This document shows positions 52,035 to 62,260 of a DNA stretch of 64,000 bases, piece after piece. Numbering within the stretch: the first letter of the stretch is position 1; each line of letters starts with the position of its first letter. The stretch is from positions 1-64,000 of the forward strand of contig CANKZJ010000010.1 in NCBI GenBank assembly GCA_947488605.1, in the 5' to 3' direction. The notes under the pieces were generated by a model. The model did no database searches. It had not been told where the DNA came from and saw only the letters and a program-made list of their open reading frames with translations. Made by a program: the position numbers and the translations under genes. This stretch comes from an uncultured Paracoccaceae bacterium. Lineage in GTDB: Bacteria > Pseudomonadota > Alphaproteobacteria > Rhodobacterales > Rhodobacteraceae.

Positions 52035-52285
52035 ACCTGACTACCTGATTAGGATATGTCGCCATTTTCGATCCATTGCAAGGATAGGGTCGCATCCCGG
52101 CGAGTGCGCTAGTTTTGGCGGCGAAAGGTGCGGCGATTGGAATAATGGCTACGGCGCACCCATGAAAAAGTAGACAGCAGCAATTGCGCTGTGGCAGCAT
52201 CGCTTGATTACTCAACACGTGATTTCGGGATTACTTTGTTAATGAGTGAAATACCTTACCGCTGTGCCCAACAGAAAGGCAGGCT

Positions 52286-53398
52286 ATGAAACCGCCTGCC
52301 ATTCATGTGACCCGTCCGTCCTTGCCGGAACTGGACGATCTGATGCCGTTGCTTCAGTCGATTTGGGAGAGCCACGTGCTCACCAACAATGGCCCGCTTT
52401 TGCAACGGTTCGAGGCAGTGCTGGCCGGGTATTTGGGTGTCGAACATATCTCTTTGGTCGCGAACGGGACGTTGGGCACGGTTCTTGCAATGCAACAGGC
52501 GGGTCTGACTGACGGCGAGGTCATTACAACGCCGTTTTCGTTTGTCGCAACCACACATGCGATCAAGCAAGCCGGGGCAACGCCGGTATTTGCCGATATT
52601 GACCCGGTCACGCTGAACTTGGACCCCGCCAAGGTCGAAAAGATGATTACCCCGCAAACCCGTGCCATATTGCCCGTGCACGTCTTTGGTTTCCCGTGTG
52701 ATGTGGCGGGTTTTGATGATCTGGCCGCCCGTCGTGGTGTGAAGGTGCTTTATGACGCAGCGCATGCTTTTGGGGTCAAGCAAGATGGCCAATCGGTTTT
52801 GCATCACGGCGAGATGTCTGTGCTGAGCTTTCATGCGACCAAAGTATTCAACACTTTCGAGGGCGGCGCCGTTGTGACCCGTGATCGGGATACCAAGACC
52901 GCAATTGATCGGCTCGCCAATTTCGGATTTCTTGATCAAGTCAGCGTCGATGCTGTCGGCACAAACGCCAAGATGAACGAGTTTTGTGCGGCGATGGGAT
53001 TGGCCCAGCTATGCGGTATTGACGGTGTACTTGCGGCGCGTCGGACGGTTGCCAATCGTTATCTGGACCGCTTGCAAGGGGTGCCGGGGCTGCGTTGCGC
53101 TGGTCCGGCGGACCGCGACGGGCACAACAACTATGCGTTTCCAATTTTGGTCGACCCCGCGTATCACATTGACCGCGATACGCTTTTGGCGCGGCTTGCA
53201 TCTGAAAACATTTTTGCGCGGCGGTATTTTTATCCGCTGATATCCGATCTGGCCCCTTACAATATGCTGCCGTCGGCCGACCCCGCGTGCTTGCCAATTG
53301 CGCGCAAGATGGCGGATCAGATTTTGTGCTTGCCGCTTTATCCTGATCTCGACGAGGCGTCGCAGGATCGGATCATTGATCTGGTTCTCGCCCGGTGA
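52286..53398 (+). CDS. DegT/DnrJ/EryC1/StrS-family sugar aminotransferase
   Basis: 370 residues. VTRPSLPELDDLMPLLQSIWES, LVANGTLGTVLAMQQAGL, VITTPFSFVATTHAIKQAG, DAAHAFGV and LSFHATKVFNTFEGGAV with the PLP Lys in HATK. The family makes amino sugars from keto nucleotide sugars (4-amino or 3-amino deoxyhexoses) with PLP and glutamate. The AAAGG ribosome site precedes the ATG. It leads a group continuing with a GT4, so the product is probably used in the same glycan. Confidence 0.93.
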   Translation: MKPPAIHVTRPSLPELDDLMPLLQSIWESHVLTNNGPLLQRFEAVLAGYLGVEHISLVANGTLGTVLAMQQAGLTDGEVITTPFSFVATTHAIKQAGATPVFADIDPVTLNLDPAKVEKMITPQTRAILPVHVFGFPCDVAGFDDLAARRGVKVLYDAAHAFGVKQDGQSVLHHGEMSVLSFHATKVFNTFEGGAVVTRDRDTKTAIDRLANFGFLDQVSVDAVGTNAKMNEFCAAMGLAQLCGIDGVLAARRTVANRYLDRLQGVPGLRCAGPADRDGHNNYAFPILVDPAYHIDRDTLLARLASENIFARRYFYPLISDLAPYNMLPSADPACLPIARKMADQILCLPLYPDLDEASQDRIIDLVLAR

Positions 53399-53405
53399 CC
53401 GATCG

Positions 53406-54617
53406 ATGATTGATGTCCCCAGCCACGAGTTGATCGTTCTTCCGGTCCTCAAAGCGGTGCGCGGCCCACGCGGCGGGCTTGTCTTGACGGAGAAATACAT
53501 GAACGGCGCCGAAGGTTACGCCAAGACATGGCCGGGTCCTGTGACAAGCCTCGTTGAACTGATGACGGTGCCGACAACCGATATGGACCATGTCGAGGTG
53601 ATGCCGGGCGAGGCTGCAACCGGGCTGGAGTTGCGCCCCGGGGACCCTGACGCCTTGGCCGAAAGACTAAAGAACGCAGCACTCGTCACGACCTTTTTGT
53701 CCCCGTTTGAATTGCCAACAGCAAAGCTGTGCCAGCGTTTGGGTGTGCCGATCGCGTTTGTGAGCGAATATACAGTGAAGACCGAAATGCAGATCATCGC
53801 CGCTGAAGTCACGAACCCCTTACGCCGGATGCGGCGTCGCCAATGGATCAGAGGTGCCGAACGCAAGCGACGCGAGGCGCTAAAGTTGGCGGCGGGTCTG
53901 CAATGCAGCGGAACACCGACCTTTGACGCCTACAAAGATGCCACTGGCAACGCTTTGTTGTTCTTTGATAACCGCGTGCCAATAGACGATGTGATCTCGG
54001 ACGACGCGCTGGATGAGAAAACCAAAGAGATTGTGAAAGGGCAGCCTTTGCGCCTGATTTTTGGCGGGCGTTTCATCGCAATGAAAGGCGTCACGGACCT
54101 TGCACCTTTTGCCGATGCCTTGCGCCGCCGAAATGTCCCGTTTCAGTTGGATATCTATGGCGACGGTCCGCTTTTGGCCGCAGTAGAACAACAAATAAGC
54201 GAGCTGGATCTGAAAGATCACGTTAAGCTGCTCGGGGCTGTTGATTTCGCAACAGATTGGGTGCCAAGGCTAAAGCGCGCCGCTGATCTGTTCATCTGCT
54301 GCCACCCGCAAGGTGATCCTTCAAGCACGTATCCCGAGGTTATGGCCTGCGGTGTACCCATTGCCGGCTACGATAACGAGGCGCTGGAAGGTATCATTGC
54401 GCACTCGCAGGCAGGTTGGGCCACACCGACCCGCGATCTTGAGGCGCTCGTGGACGTGGTTGAGCGGCTTAATCAAGACCGATCTGAACTGGCAAGTGCC
54501 GCGCGCCGTGCGCGCGATTTTGCAGCACAGCATGCGTTTGAGATCACGATGGCACGCCGCACACAGCACCTGATTGATGCAAGCCGTTTGCCAACACATC
54601 TTAAGGGTGTGCATTAA
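53406..54617 (+). CDS. Glycosyltransferase family 4
   Basis: 403 residues from the ATG at 53406 (MIDVPSHELIVLP), 7 bp after the aminotransferase stop; longer in-frame starts overlap that gene and are unlikely. The donor domain has RLIFGGRFIAMKGVTDLAPF, then IYGDGPLLAAVEQQ and CCHPQGDPSSTYPEVMACGVPIAGYDNEAL, the GT4 E-x7-E region. The acceptor domain is less typical. Likely adds a sugar to the lipid-linked unit. Confidence 0.9.
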   Translation: MIDVPSHELIVLPVLKAVRGPRGGLVLTEKYMNGAEGYAKTWPGPVTSLVELMTVPTTDMDHVEVMPGEAATGLELRPGDPDALAERLKNAALVTTFLSPFELPTAKLCQRLGVPIAFVSEYTVKTEMQIIAAEVTNPLRRMRRRQWIRGAERKRREALKLAAGLQCSGTPTFDAYKDATGNALLFFDNRVPIDDVISDDALDEKTKEIVKGQPLRLIFGGRFIAMKGVTDLAPFADALRRRNVPFQLDIYGDGPLLAAVEQQISELDLKDHVKLLGAVDFATDWVPRLKRAADLFICCHPQGDPSSTYPEVMACGVPIAGYDNEALEGIIAHSQAGWATPTRDLEALVDVVERLNQDRSELASAARRARDFAAQHAFEITMARRTQHLIDASRLPTHLKGVH

Positions 54618-54714
54618 CCTTGTGCGGCTGCTAATTTTTTACGACAACCTGAAAACCCGTCACAATATTGTCCAAATCAGGCTTATGATAAGCGTTCGTG
54701 ATGATGGGGACAGT

Positions 54715-54738
54715 CAGGGTTTCCAGACCCTGCTTTTT
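54715..54738 (+). terminator. Rho-independent terminator
   Basis: CAGGGT / ACCCTG stem with the 6-nt loop TTCCAG, followed by CTTTTTATT. It lies about 100 bp after the GT4 stop and before the PKS gene. Confidence 0.7.
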
Positions 54739-54835
54739 ATTGATGAATGCCTTTATCATGCACGGAAAATAACTTAGTTTCGTCTTTGGTCGTGCGTATG
54801 CCGAAGGCGTATATTGATGACATGTGGTTGATTTA

Positions 54836-57800
54836 ATGAGTCTCGATTTAACAAAGGCTGATATTGCCGAAACCGACATTGCCATTGTCGGCATGGCCGC
54901 GCATTTGCCCGGCTCCGATACGGTGGATGCCTATTGGGACAATCTCAAGAACGGCATCGAATCGATCCGGCACCACAGCAAGGAAGCGTTGCTGGCGTCA
55001 GGCGAAGCCGCGCACCGCATGAACCGCCCCGACTATGTCCCTGCCTCCGCACCGTTGCAGGGTTATCAGAATTTTGACACTGAATTTTTCGGTCTTTCCG
55101 CCAAAGAAGCCGCGATCATGGACCCGCAGCATCGCCGTTTCCTTGAGGTGTCTTGGGAAGCCTTGGAAAATGCAGGCCATATGCCCGAACATGCCAAAGG
55201 TCCAATTGGCGTTTTTGCGGGCTGCGGCATGGGCAGCTATTTCTACTTCAATATCTGTTCAAACCCCAAGCTGGTGGATAATGTAGGCTTGTTTCTGCTG
55301 CGCCATACCGGCAACGACAAGGATTTCCTATCAACGCGCCTGAGCCATATCCTTGACCTCAAAGGGCCAAGCGTGAATGTGCAGACGGCCTGTTCCACGT
55401 CGCTGGTCGCGACACATTATGCCACTCAGGCTTTATTGTCCGGTGAATGCGACACCGCCCTTGCCGGTGGCGTCACAATCGAGTTTCCGCAGGATCGCGG
55501 CTACATCTTCAAAGAAGGCGAGGTCCTGTCACCTGATGGCCATTGCCATGCGTTTGACCACCGTGCGCAAGGCACCGTCTTTGGGTCGGGCGCTGGCGTT
55601 GTCGTGATGCGTCGCCTCAAGGATGCGATTGCAGATGGCGATCATATCTGGGCCGTGATCAAAGGCACTGCTGTCAACAATGATGGCGCCGCCAAGGCGG
55701 GCTATCTTGCCCCGTCGGTCGATGGACAAGCCGAGGCGATTGCCGAAGCGCAGATGATCGCCGACACCCCCGCCGACACGATCGACTACATCGAATGCCA
55801 CGGCACCGGCACATATCTGGGCGACCCGATCGAGGTCGCGGCGCTGACACAAGCTTTTAGCGAGACCACGGATGAAGTTGGTTTCTGCCGCATCGGGTCG
55901 GTGAAAACCAACATCGGGCATCTTGATACGGCGGCCGGTGTGGCCAGCCTGATCAAGGCGTCGCTTGCTTTGCATCACAAACAAATTCCCGCGTCTTTAG
56001 GGTATGAAAAGCCTAACCCTTCCATTGATTTCGAAACCTCGCCGTTCAAGGTGAATGACACGCTGACTGATTGGGTCAGCCACAAAGGGCCACGGCGTGC
56101 CGGTGTGAATTCGCTTGGTGTGGGCGGCACGAACGCGCATGTCGTGCTGCAAGAAGCGCCTGATTTGCCGCCGTCTGATGCGTCAGATTGGCCATTCCAA
56201 ATCCTGACGGTTTCGGGGCGTAGCAAAGCGGCGTTGGATGCCAACTCAGCAGCCTTGGCCGCACATTTGCGTGCGAACCCGGATCAGAACCTTGCTGATG
56301 TCGCATGGACTTTGCAAAAGGGGCGTCGTGCGTTTGAACGTCGTCGCGTCGTTGTGGCCGAAACCCACGAAGAGGCCGCAGCACAGCTTGAAAAGAACGA
56401 CCCGCGCCGTGCCTTTAGCCATACGGCCCTGGGCGATGACCCAGATTATGTCTTTATGTTTCCCGGTGGCGGCACCCAATACACCGGTATGGGGCGGGAC
56501 CTTTATGAGACCGAGCCTGTCTTTGCCGAATGGATGGATAAGGGTCTTGAGATCCTGCAATCCAAACTGGATTTCGATATTCATGCCGTTTGGCTGCCCG
56601 AACCCGGACACGAAGAGGCCGCCGAGGCGTTGCTGACGCAGCCGTCTGTGCAACTTCCGCTGATTGTGATTGTGGAATACGCGCTGGCCCAATTGTGGAT
56701 GAATTGGGATGTGAAACCCACAGCCCTAACAGGGCATTCCTTGGGTGAATACACAGCCGCCTGCCTGTCGGGCGTGATGTCGTTTGAGGACTGCATCGGG
56801 CTGGTTTATCTGCGCGGATCGCTTCTGGATAAGGTGCCGGGTGGTGGCATGATGGCAGTTGGTCTGCCAGTTGATCAGCTTGTACCCCTTCTGGGCGACG
56901 ATCTTGATCTGGCCGCGGTAAATGCGCCCTCGCTTAGCGTAGCGACAGGTGCGCGCGCGCCTCTTGATGCGCTAGAGGCGCAATTGAAGGCCAAGGAAAT
57001 TGATTGCCAGCGTATCCCAGTTGACGTGGCCGGACATTCGCGGATGCTCGACCCGATCCTGAAGGACTTTGGCGATTATTTGCGGTCGATTACACTTAAC
57101 CCGCCGCAAATTCCCTTCACCTCGAACAGCAATGGCGCGCTGATCACGGCCGAACAGGCGCAAGACCCGGACTATTGGGTCAACCACCTGCGCGGGACGG
57201 TTTATTTTGCCGATTGCCTGACAACATTGGCCACACCAGAGCGCGTGTTCATCGAAGTCGGCCCCGGCAAGGCGCTGTCTTCGCTTGCGGGTCAGCATGA
57301 TGATATTTCCGCCAATCAGGTGATCTCCAGCCTGCGTCACCCCAAGGATGAAATCGCTGATGACGCCTATTTCTTGGCGATGCTTGGCCGGCTTTGGGCT
57401 GTTGGCGGCACGTTTGACTGGGCACAGATTTGGGGCGATGCACGCCGTTTGCGCGTGCCACTACCGACCTATGCGTTCCAACACGCTGCCTATTTTATCG
57501 AGCCGGGCACGGTCACAGCGGACGAGACCAGTGAATGGCTCACCCGCGCTGAAACACCTGAAAACTGGGGATACCGTGCTGCGTGGTTGCCGCGTTATGC
57601 GGCCTGCGATGTGGACGTCACGGGTGATTTGTCCGAGGCGGAAAAGCAAACCTGGCTGGTCTTTGCCGATGACGCTGGTCTGACAGATGCGGTGGCCAAA
57701 CGGCTGCGCGATGCAGGCCATGCGGTCGTCACTGTGCACCCTGGCGATACGTTTTCGCGCGATGGCGAAGGTGGCTATTTCATCGCGCCGGAACGTGGCC

Positions 57801-60800
57801 GCGAAAGCTATGACCAGTTGATTGCTGATCTGAACGCGCGTGATCTGATCCCGACACGTATTTTACACGGCTGGATGATCACCAGCGACGATAGCTTCCG
57901 CCCCGGGTCCAGCTTTTTCCACCGGGTGCAGGAACAAGGGTTCTACAGTTTGTTTTTCCTCGCCCAAGCCATCGGCGGCGAGGATTTACCCGGCAACATC
58001 CACATGACCGTGTTAAGCAACGGTGCAGCACAGCATAAAGACGAAGCACTGCCATACCCCGAAAAAGCCACGCTCGCAGGCCCTGCGCGGGTCATTCCGC
58101 GCGAGTTTCCGCATATGACCGTGGCAACGCTGGATCTGGTGTTACCCGGCTCGACAGGTCGCAAAAGACGCGGGCTAGCAAAGGCGGACAGTGACCAGTT
58201 GGTCAATCATATCCTAGAGGATGCACTAGCCGAACCCGGCAATGGCACGGCCCTTGTGCGCGGTGGTAAGCGGTTTGCGTTGACTTACAAACCCGCTGAT
58301 TTGGCGGCGCAACCGACCGGCACCGTACCTGTTCTAAAGGACAATGGCGTTTACCTGATCACAGGCGGTTTGGGCGGTATCGGCCTGACCCTGGCGGAAG
58401 CTCTGATCAAAGAATGTGGCGCGCGGATCGTGTTGCTGTCGCGCAATGGCCTGCCGCCACGCGATGAATGGTATAACACCCTCAAGAACGTTGCACCCAA
58501 CGCATCACTTGCGCGCCGCATCAAGGCCGTACAGCGGTTAGAGGCGTTGGGCGGTGAAATTCTGTCTGTTGCCGCAGATGTCAGCAACGTCGAAGAGATT
58601 CGTGATGCACGTGCTGAGGTTGAAGCGGCCTTTGGCCCGATCAACGGCGTGATCCATGCCGCAGGCCACGTCGACGATGCACCGATCATGGCCAAAGATG
58701 TGACCAGCATTGAAGATGTCTTTGCGCCTAAAATCCACGGCACACAGGTACTGGACGAGGTGTTCCCTGACGGCGATCTGGATTGGCTGGTGGTCTTTGG
58801 GTCCAGCTCTACTGCGACCGCACCGATTGGTCAGGTCGATTATGTCGCGGCGAACGAATACCTCAACGCTTATGCGAAATCGCGCAGTGGTGACAAAACC
58901 ACAGTGCGGTCAATCAACTGGGGCATCTGGGCTGATGTGGGCATGGCCGCTGACGCGATGGAAGTGCGTACCGGTGCGACTGCACCTGCCGAAGTCACTG
59001 ATGTCAGTGCACCTATGCTGGATCATGCGACATTTAGCCGGGCGGGCGCGCGGGTCTTTACAGCGTCTTACACGGTCAAAGACCGCTGGTTCTTGGACGA
59101 ACACCGCACCAAGGCAGGGGATGCGCTGGTCCCCGGTACTGGCTATCTTGAAATGGCGGCGCAAGCCCTGCACGAGATGGGCGAAAACGCCGCGTTTGAA
59201 ATTCGCGATCTCTATTTCCTGCGCCCCTTTGCGGTTGGCGACGACAGTTCGGTGGACCTGCGGTTAAGCCTGCCGCGCAGTGATGCAGGTTATGATTTCC
59301 TGGTCGAGAGCGGTGTCGACGGCGGGTTCTCCGAGAACGCGCAGGCCAGCTTGCAAATTCTGCCAATGGGTGCGCCTGCACCACTGGATGTGTCAGCTAT
59401 TGCTGCGCGTTGTGCGGCACCTATCGAGGCAGGTGATCTGGGTTGGATCGCATCCCCGCAAGAGGCACATCTGAAATTTGGCCCGCGCTGGCGTGTGCTG
59501 CAATCGACCGCTTTTGGCGACGGTGAAGGACTGGCGAAATTGAGCTTGCCGGAGGCTGCCGCGCACGATCCTGCCGCGGGCTACCGCCTGCATCCCGGCA
59601 TGATGGATTTGGCGACGGGCTGGGCGATGAAACTGATCGAGGGCTATGAAGCGCAGCACCTATGGGTGCCGGTGTCCTATAGATCGGTCAAGGTTTACGC
59701 CCCATTGCCCGCGCAAATTGTCAGCTGGGTGCGCAACGCGCGTGACAACACCGCAGACGCGGATATTGCCAGCTTTGACATCACGCTGGCGGCCCCAGAC
59801 GGCACCGTTTGCGTTGAGATCACAGGCTTTTCCATCCGGCAAATGGCCGAACTCGCGGGTTTTGGTGCGCAAGAGGCCGCAAAGACGACCCAAGCCGAAG
59901 ACGAGGCCGCGCGCCCACTGTCGCCCGCCGAAGAACGCCTGCGTCACAACCTGTCACAAGGTATTCGTGCCGAAGAGGGGGCGGACCTGTTCCTGCGTGC
60001 GCTGATCAGTCCGCACAGTCAAATCATCCTGTCGTCACTTGATCTGGACGCCCTGATTGCGCAGGCTGGACAGAACGATGATGACGACGGCGAAGACGGT
60101 CAGAAATTCTCGCGTCCTCAGCTGGATAGTGATTTTGTGAAACCCGAAGGCGCTATCGAAGAGCGCCTTGCCGGGTTCTGGCAGGACCTGTTGGGCGTTG
60201 ATCAAATCGGCGCTGAAGACAGCTTTTTCGACCTTGGCGGGCATTCGTTGATTGCGGTGCGTCTATTTGCGCAGATCCGCAAAGCGTTTGCCGTCGATTT
60301 CCCGATCTCTGTGTTGTTTGAGGCCCCAACGATCCGCAAATGTGCCGAATTGATCGCCGCGCGCGGTGTCACGATCGAAGGCGAAGAAGCCCCAGCTGAT
60401 GCACCCAAAGCACCAACGCGCCGCTTTACGCATCTGGTCCAGATGCATCAGGGCGAAGGGGGGCGTAAACCGCCGTTCTTCCTTGTTGCAGGCATGTTCG
60501 GTAACGTGTTGAACCTGCGCCATCTGGCGCATCTGATTGGCAGCGACAGACCCTTCTTTGGTCTGCAAGCACGCGGCCTTTTGGGGGACGAAGAACCGCA
60601 CCGCACAATCGAGGCCGCAGCGACCGACTACATTGCTGAGATGCGGCAAGTGCAGCCGCATGGACCGTATCACTTGGGTGGTTTTTCGGGTGGCGGGATC
60701 ACCGCCTACGAGATTGCGCAACAATTGCACGCACAAGGCGAAGAGATCGCAGCGCTTGTGATGCTTGACGCGCCTTTACCGATCCGGCCCACGATGGGCA

Positions 60801-61267
60801 AAGGCGACCGTTTGCGCACCAAATTGCAGGACATCCAGCGCGGCGGCCCGAAATATCTGATCGATTGGGTCAAATCCCGCGTCGCTTGGGAAATCGAAAA
60901 GAGGCAAGGCCGTGAAGAGACCGCCGATGAGGGCCAGCAGTTCCACAATCTGGCCATTCAGGATGCCTTTATGGAAAGCATCAACGCCTATCAGGTGAAA
61001 CCATGGGACGGCACGCTGGCGCTGTTCCGTCCGCCTTTGGTTCCGAAATGGACCGTTGGCGACCGTTTGATCAGTGACGAACGCATCTACTTATATCCTG
61101 ACAACGACTGGACGCGGTTCGCGCCGCATATCGAGGTTTTCGAGGTTCCTGGCGATCATGACAGTATGGTGTTGGAACCCAATGTGCGCGTCCTTGCCGC
61201 GCGGATCAGGCGCTATCTCGAGCGTCCCGTTGCGACCCAACCCGTGTTCAAAGAAGCCGCGGAATAA
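54836..61267 (+). CDS. Type I polyketide synthase, KS-AT-KR-DH-ACP-TE
   Basis: About 2143 residues (start ATG 54836; GTG 54824 possible). KS: active Cys in TACSTS (about 184), His in CHGTGT (320) and KTNIGH (357). AT: GHSLGEYTAACLSG (633), with VAGHS where HAFH or YASH usually sits (731). KR: GGLGGIG (1175), Ser in FGSSSTA, Tyr in DYVAANEY. DH: DEHRTKAGDALVPG (1421) and HPGMMDLATGWA (1585). ACP: DLGGHSLIA (1803). TE: GGFSGGG (1948) with a C-terminal His in GDHDS. KR comes before DH, unlike the standard order. The TE suggests product release by this one protein. The next gene follows immediately. Confidence 0.92.
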   Translation: MSLDLTKADIAETDIAIVGMAAHLPGSDTVDAYWDNLKNGIESIRHHSKEALLASGEAAHRMNRPDYVPASAPLQGYQNFDTEFFGLSAKEAAIMDPQHRRFLEVSWEALENAGHMPEHAKGPIGVFAGCGMGSYFYFNICSNPKLVDNVGLFLLRHTGNDKDFLSTRLSHILDLKGPSVNVQTACSTSLVATHYATQALLSGECDTALAGGVTIEFPQDRGYIFKEGEVLSPDGHCHAFDHRAQGTVFGSGAGVVVMRRLKDAIADGDHIWAVIKGTAVNNDGAAKAGYLAPSVDGQAEAIAEAQMIADTPADTIDYIECHGTGTYLGDPIEVAALTQAFSETTDEVGFCRIGSVKTNIGHLDTAAGVASLIKASLALHHKQIPASLGYEKPNPSIDFETSPFKVNDTLTDWVSHKGPRRAGVNSLGVGGTNAHVVLQEAPDLPPSDASDWPFQILTVSGRSKAALDANSAALAAHLRANPDQNLADVAWTLQKGRRAFERRRVVVAETHEEAAAQLEKNDPRRAFSHTALGDDPDYVFMFPGGGTQYTGMGRDLYETEPVFAEWMDKGLEILQSKLDFDIHAVWLPEPGHEEAAEALLTQPSVQLPLIVIVEYALAQLWMNWDVKPTALTGHSLGEYTAACLSGVMSFEDCIGLVYLRGSLLDKVPGGGMMAVGLPVDQLVPLLGDDLDLAAVNAPSLSVATGARAPLDALEAQLKAKEIDCQRIPVDVAGHSRMLDPILKDFGDYLRSITLNPPQIPFTSNSNGALITAEQAQDPDYWVNHLRGTVYFADCLTTLATPERVFIEVGPGKALSSLAGQHDDISANQVISSLRHPKDEIADDAYFLAMLGRLWAVGGTFDWAQIWGDARRLRVPLPTYAFQHAAYFIEPGTVTADETSEWLTRAETPENWGYRAAWLPRYAACDVDVTGDLSEAEKQTWLVFADDAGLTDAVAKRLRDAGHAVVTVHPGDTFSRDGEGGYFIAPERGRESYDQLIADLNARDLIPTRILHGWMITSDDSFRPGSSFFHRVQEQGFYSLFFLAQAIGGEDLPGNIHMTVLSNGAAQHKDEALPYPEKATLAGPARVIPREFPHMTVATLDLVLPGSTGRKRRGLAKADSDQLVNHILEDALAEPGNGTALVRGGKRFALTYKPADLAAQPTGTVPVLKDNGVYLITGGLGGIGLTLAEALIKECGARIVLLSRNGLPPRDEWYNTLKNVAPNASLARRIKAVQRLEALGGEILSVAADVSNVEEIRDARAEVEAAFGPINGVIHAAGHVDDAPIMAKDVTSIEDVFAPKIHGTQVLDEVFPDGDLDWLVVFGSSSTATAPIGQVDYVAANEYLNAYAKSRSGDKTTVRSINWGIWADVGMAADAMEVRTGATAPAEVTDVSAPMLDHATFSRAGARVFTASYTVKDRWFLDEHRTKAGDALVPGTGYLEMAAQALHEMGENAAFEIRDLYFLRPFAVGDDSSVDLRLSLPRSDAGYDFLVESGVDGGFSENAQASLQILPMGAPAPLDVSAIAARCAAPIEAGDLGWIASPQEAHLKFGPRWRVLQSTAFGDGEGLAKLSLPEAAAHDPAAGYRLHPGMMDLATGWAMKLIEGYEAQHLWVPVSYRSVKVYAPLPAQIVSWVRNARDNTADADIASFDITLAAPDGTVCVEITGFSIRQMAELAGFGAQEAAKTTQAEDEAARPLSPAEERLRHNLSQGIRAEEGADLFLRALISPHSQIILSSLDLDALIAQAGQNDDDDGEDGQKFSRPQLDSDFVKPEGAIEERLAGFWQDLLGVDQIGAEDSFFDLGGHSLIAVRLFAQIRKAFAVDFPISVLFEAPTIRKCAELIAARGVTIEGEEAPADAPKAPTRRFTHLVQMHQGEGGRKPPFFLVAGMFGNVLNLRHLAHLIGSDRPFFGLQARGLLGDEEPHRTIEAAATDYIAEMRQVQPHGPYHLGGFSGGGITAYEIAQQLHAQGEEIAALVMLDAPLPIRPTMGKGDRLRTKLQDIQRGGPKYLIDWVKSRVAWEIEKRQGREETADEGQQFHNLAIQDAFMESINAYQVKPWDGTLALFRPPLVPKWTVGDRLISDERIYLYPDNDWTRFAPHIEVFEVPGDHDSMVLEPNVRVLAARIRRYLERPVATQPVFKEAAE

Positions 61268-62257
61268 ATGTCTGATCCACGTATCCTGACCATCGTGCTG
61301 AACTACAAAACGGCCGATATGACGCTTAAGGCCGCCGCCGCTGCCCGTGTCGCAATGGCGGGCCTGCCCGGAGAGATCGTTATCGTCGATAACGACAGCC
61401 AGGATGGATCGTTCGAGGCAATGACCGCAGATGTCACCGCGCAAGGCTGGACCGACACACGCGTTATCCAGTCAGGCCGCAATGGCGGCTACGGCGCCGG
61501 CAACAACGTCGGCATCAGGGCGGGCATGGCAGATGGAAGCAGGCCGGATTACGTCTATATCCTGAATTCTGACGCTTTTCCCAAACCTGACGCGATCCGC
61601 GTGCTTTATGATCACTTGAACACGACCCCAAGTACCGGGTTTGCGGGCAGTTACATCGAAGGCGAAGACGAGGTGCAGCACCTCACGACCTTCCGCTTCC
61701 CCTCGATCTGGAGCGAACTTGAGGGTGCGATCAAATTCGGACCCGTCAGCAGGTTACTGAAATCCCATCACGTTCCACGTGAGTTGTCCCAGACAGCACG
61801 GGTTGATTGGCTGGCCGGGGCATCTGTGATGATGCGGCAGGACGTGCTGGATGAAATTGGCCTCTTTGACGAGACGTTTTTCCTCTATTTCGAGGAAACC
61901 GACCTGTGTTTGCGAGCTGCCAAAGCTGGGCATCAGGTTATGTTTCTTGCGGGGAGTGTGGTCACGCATCTTGGCTCTGTCTCGACCGGCTTAAAAGAAT
62001 GGATACGCGTTCCAGATTACTGGTTCGACTCGCGCTTGCATTACTTTACCAAGAACCACGGGCGCGTTTATGCGGCGTGTGCTACACTTCTGCATCTGGT
62101 TGGGGGTGGTTTGCATTTGATGCGCTGCAAACTGACAGGCAAGTCCCACGATGGCGCACCGCATTTCTTGCGCACGATGGCTCGCCATGACGCCGCATCG
62201 CTCTTTAAGTCTCAGCGTGGGCAGCCTGTTCAGGCGCGTCCGCAAATCGGAGAATAA
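61268..62257 (+). CDS. Glycosyltransferase family 2 (rhamnosyltransferase-like)
   Basis: A 329-residue GT-A enzyme. ILTIVLNYKTADMTLKAAAA, IVIVDNDSQDGSFEAM, GGYGAGNNVGIRAG, YILNSDAFPKPDAI (the DxD counterpart) and WLAGASVMMRQDVLDEIGLFDE, FFLYFEETDLCLRA are classic for the WbbL/rhamnosyltransferase group. It starts immediately after the PKS stop, and the NRPS gene starts 4 bp after it, so the three are co-transcribed. It may glycosylate the PKS/NRPS product or link it to the glycan. Confidence 0.9.
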   Translation: MSDPRILTIVLNYKTADMTLKAAAAARVAMAGLPGEIVIVDNDSQDGSFEAMTADVTAQGWTDTRVIQSGRNGGYGAGNNVGIRAGMADGSRPDYVYILNSDAFPKPDAIRVLYDHLNTTPSTGFAGSYIEGEDEVQHLTTFRFPSIWSELEGAIKFGPVSRLLKSHHVPRELSQTARVDWLAGASVMMRQDVLDEIGLFDETFFLYFEETDLCLRAAKAGHQVMFLAGSVVTHLGSVSTGLKEWIRVPDYWFDSRLHYFTKNHGRVYAACATLLHLVGGGLHLMRCKLTGKSHDGAPHFLRTMARHDAASLFKSQRGQPVQARPQIGE

Positions 62258-62260
62258 ATT

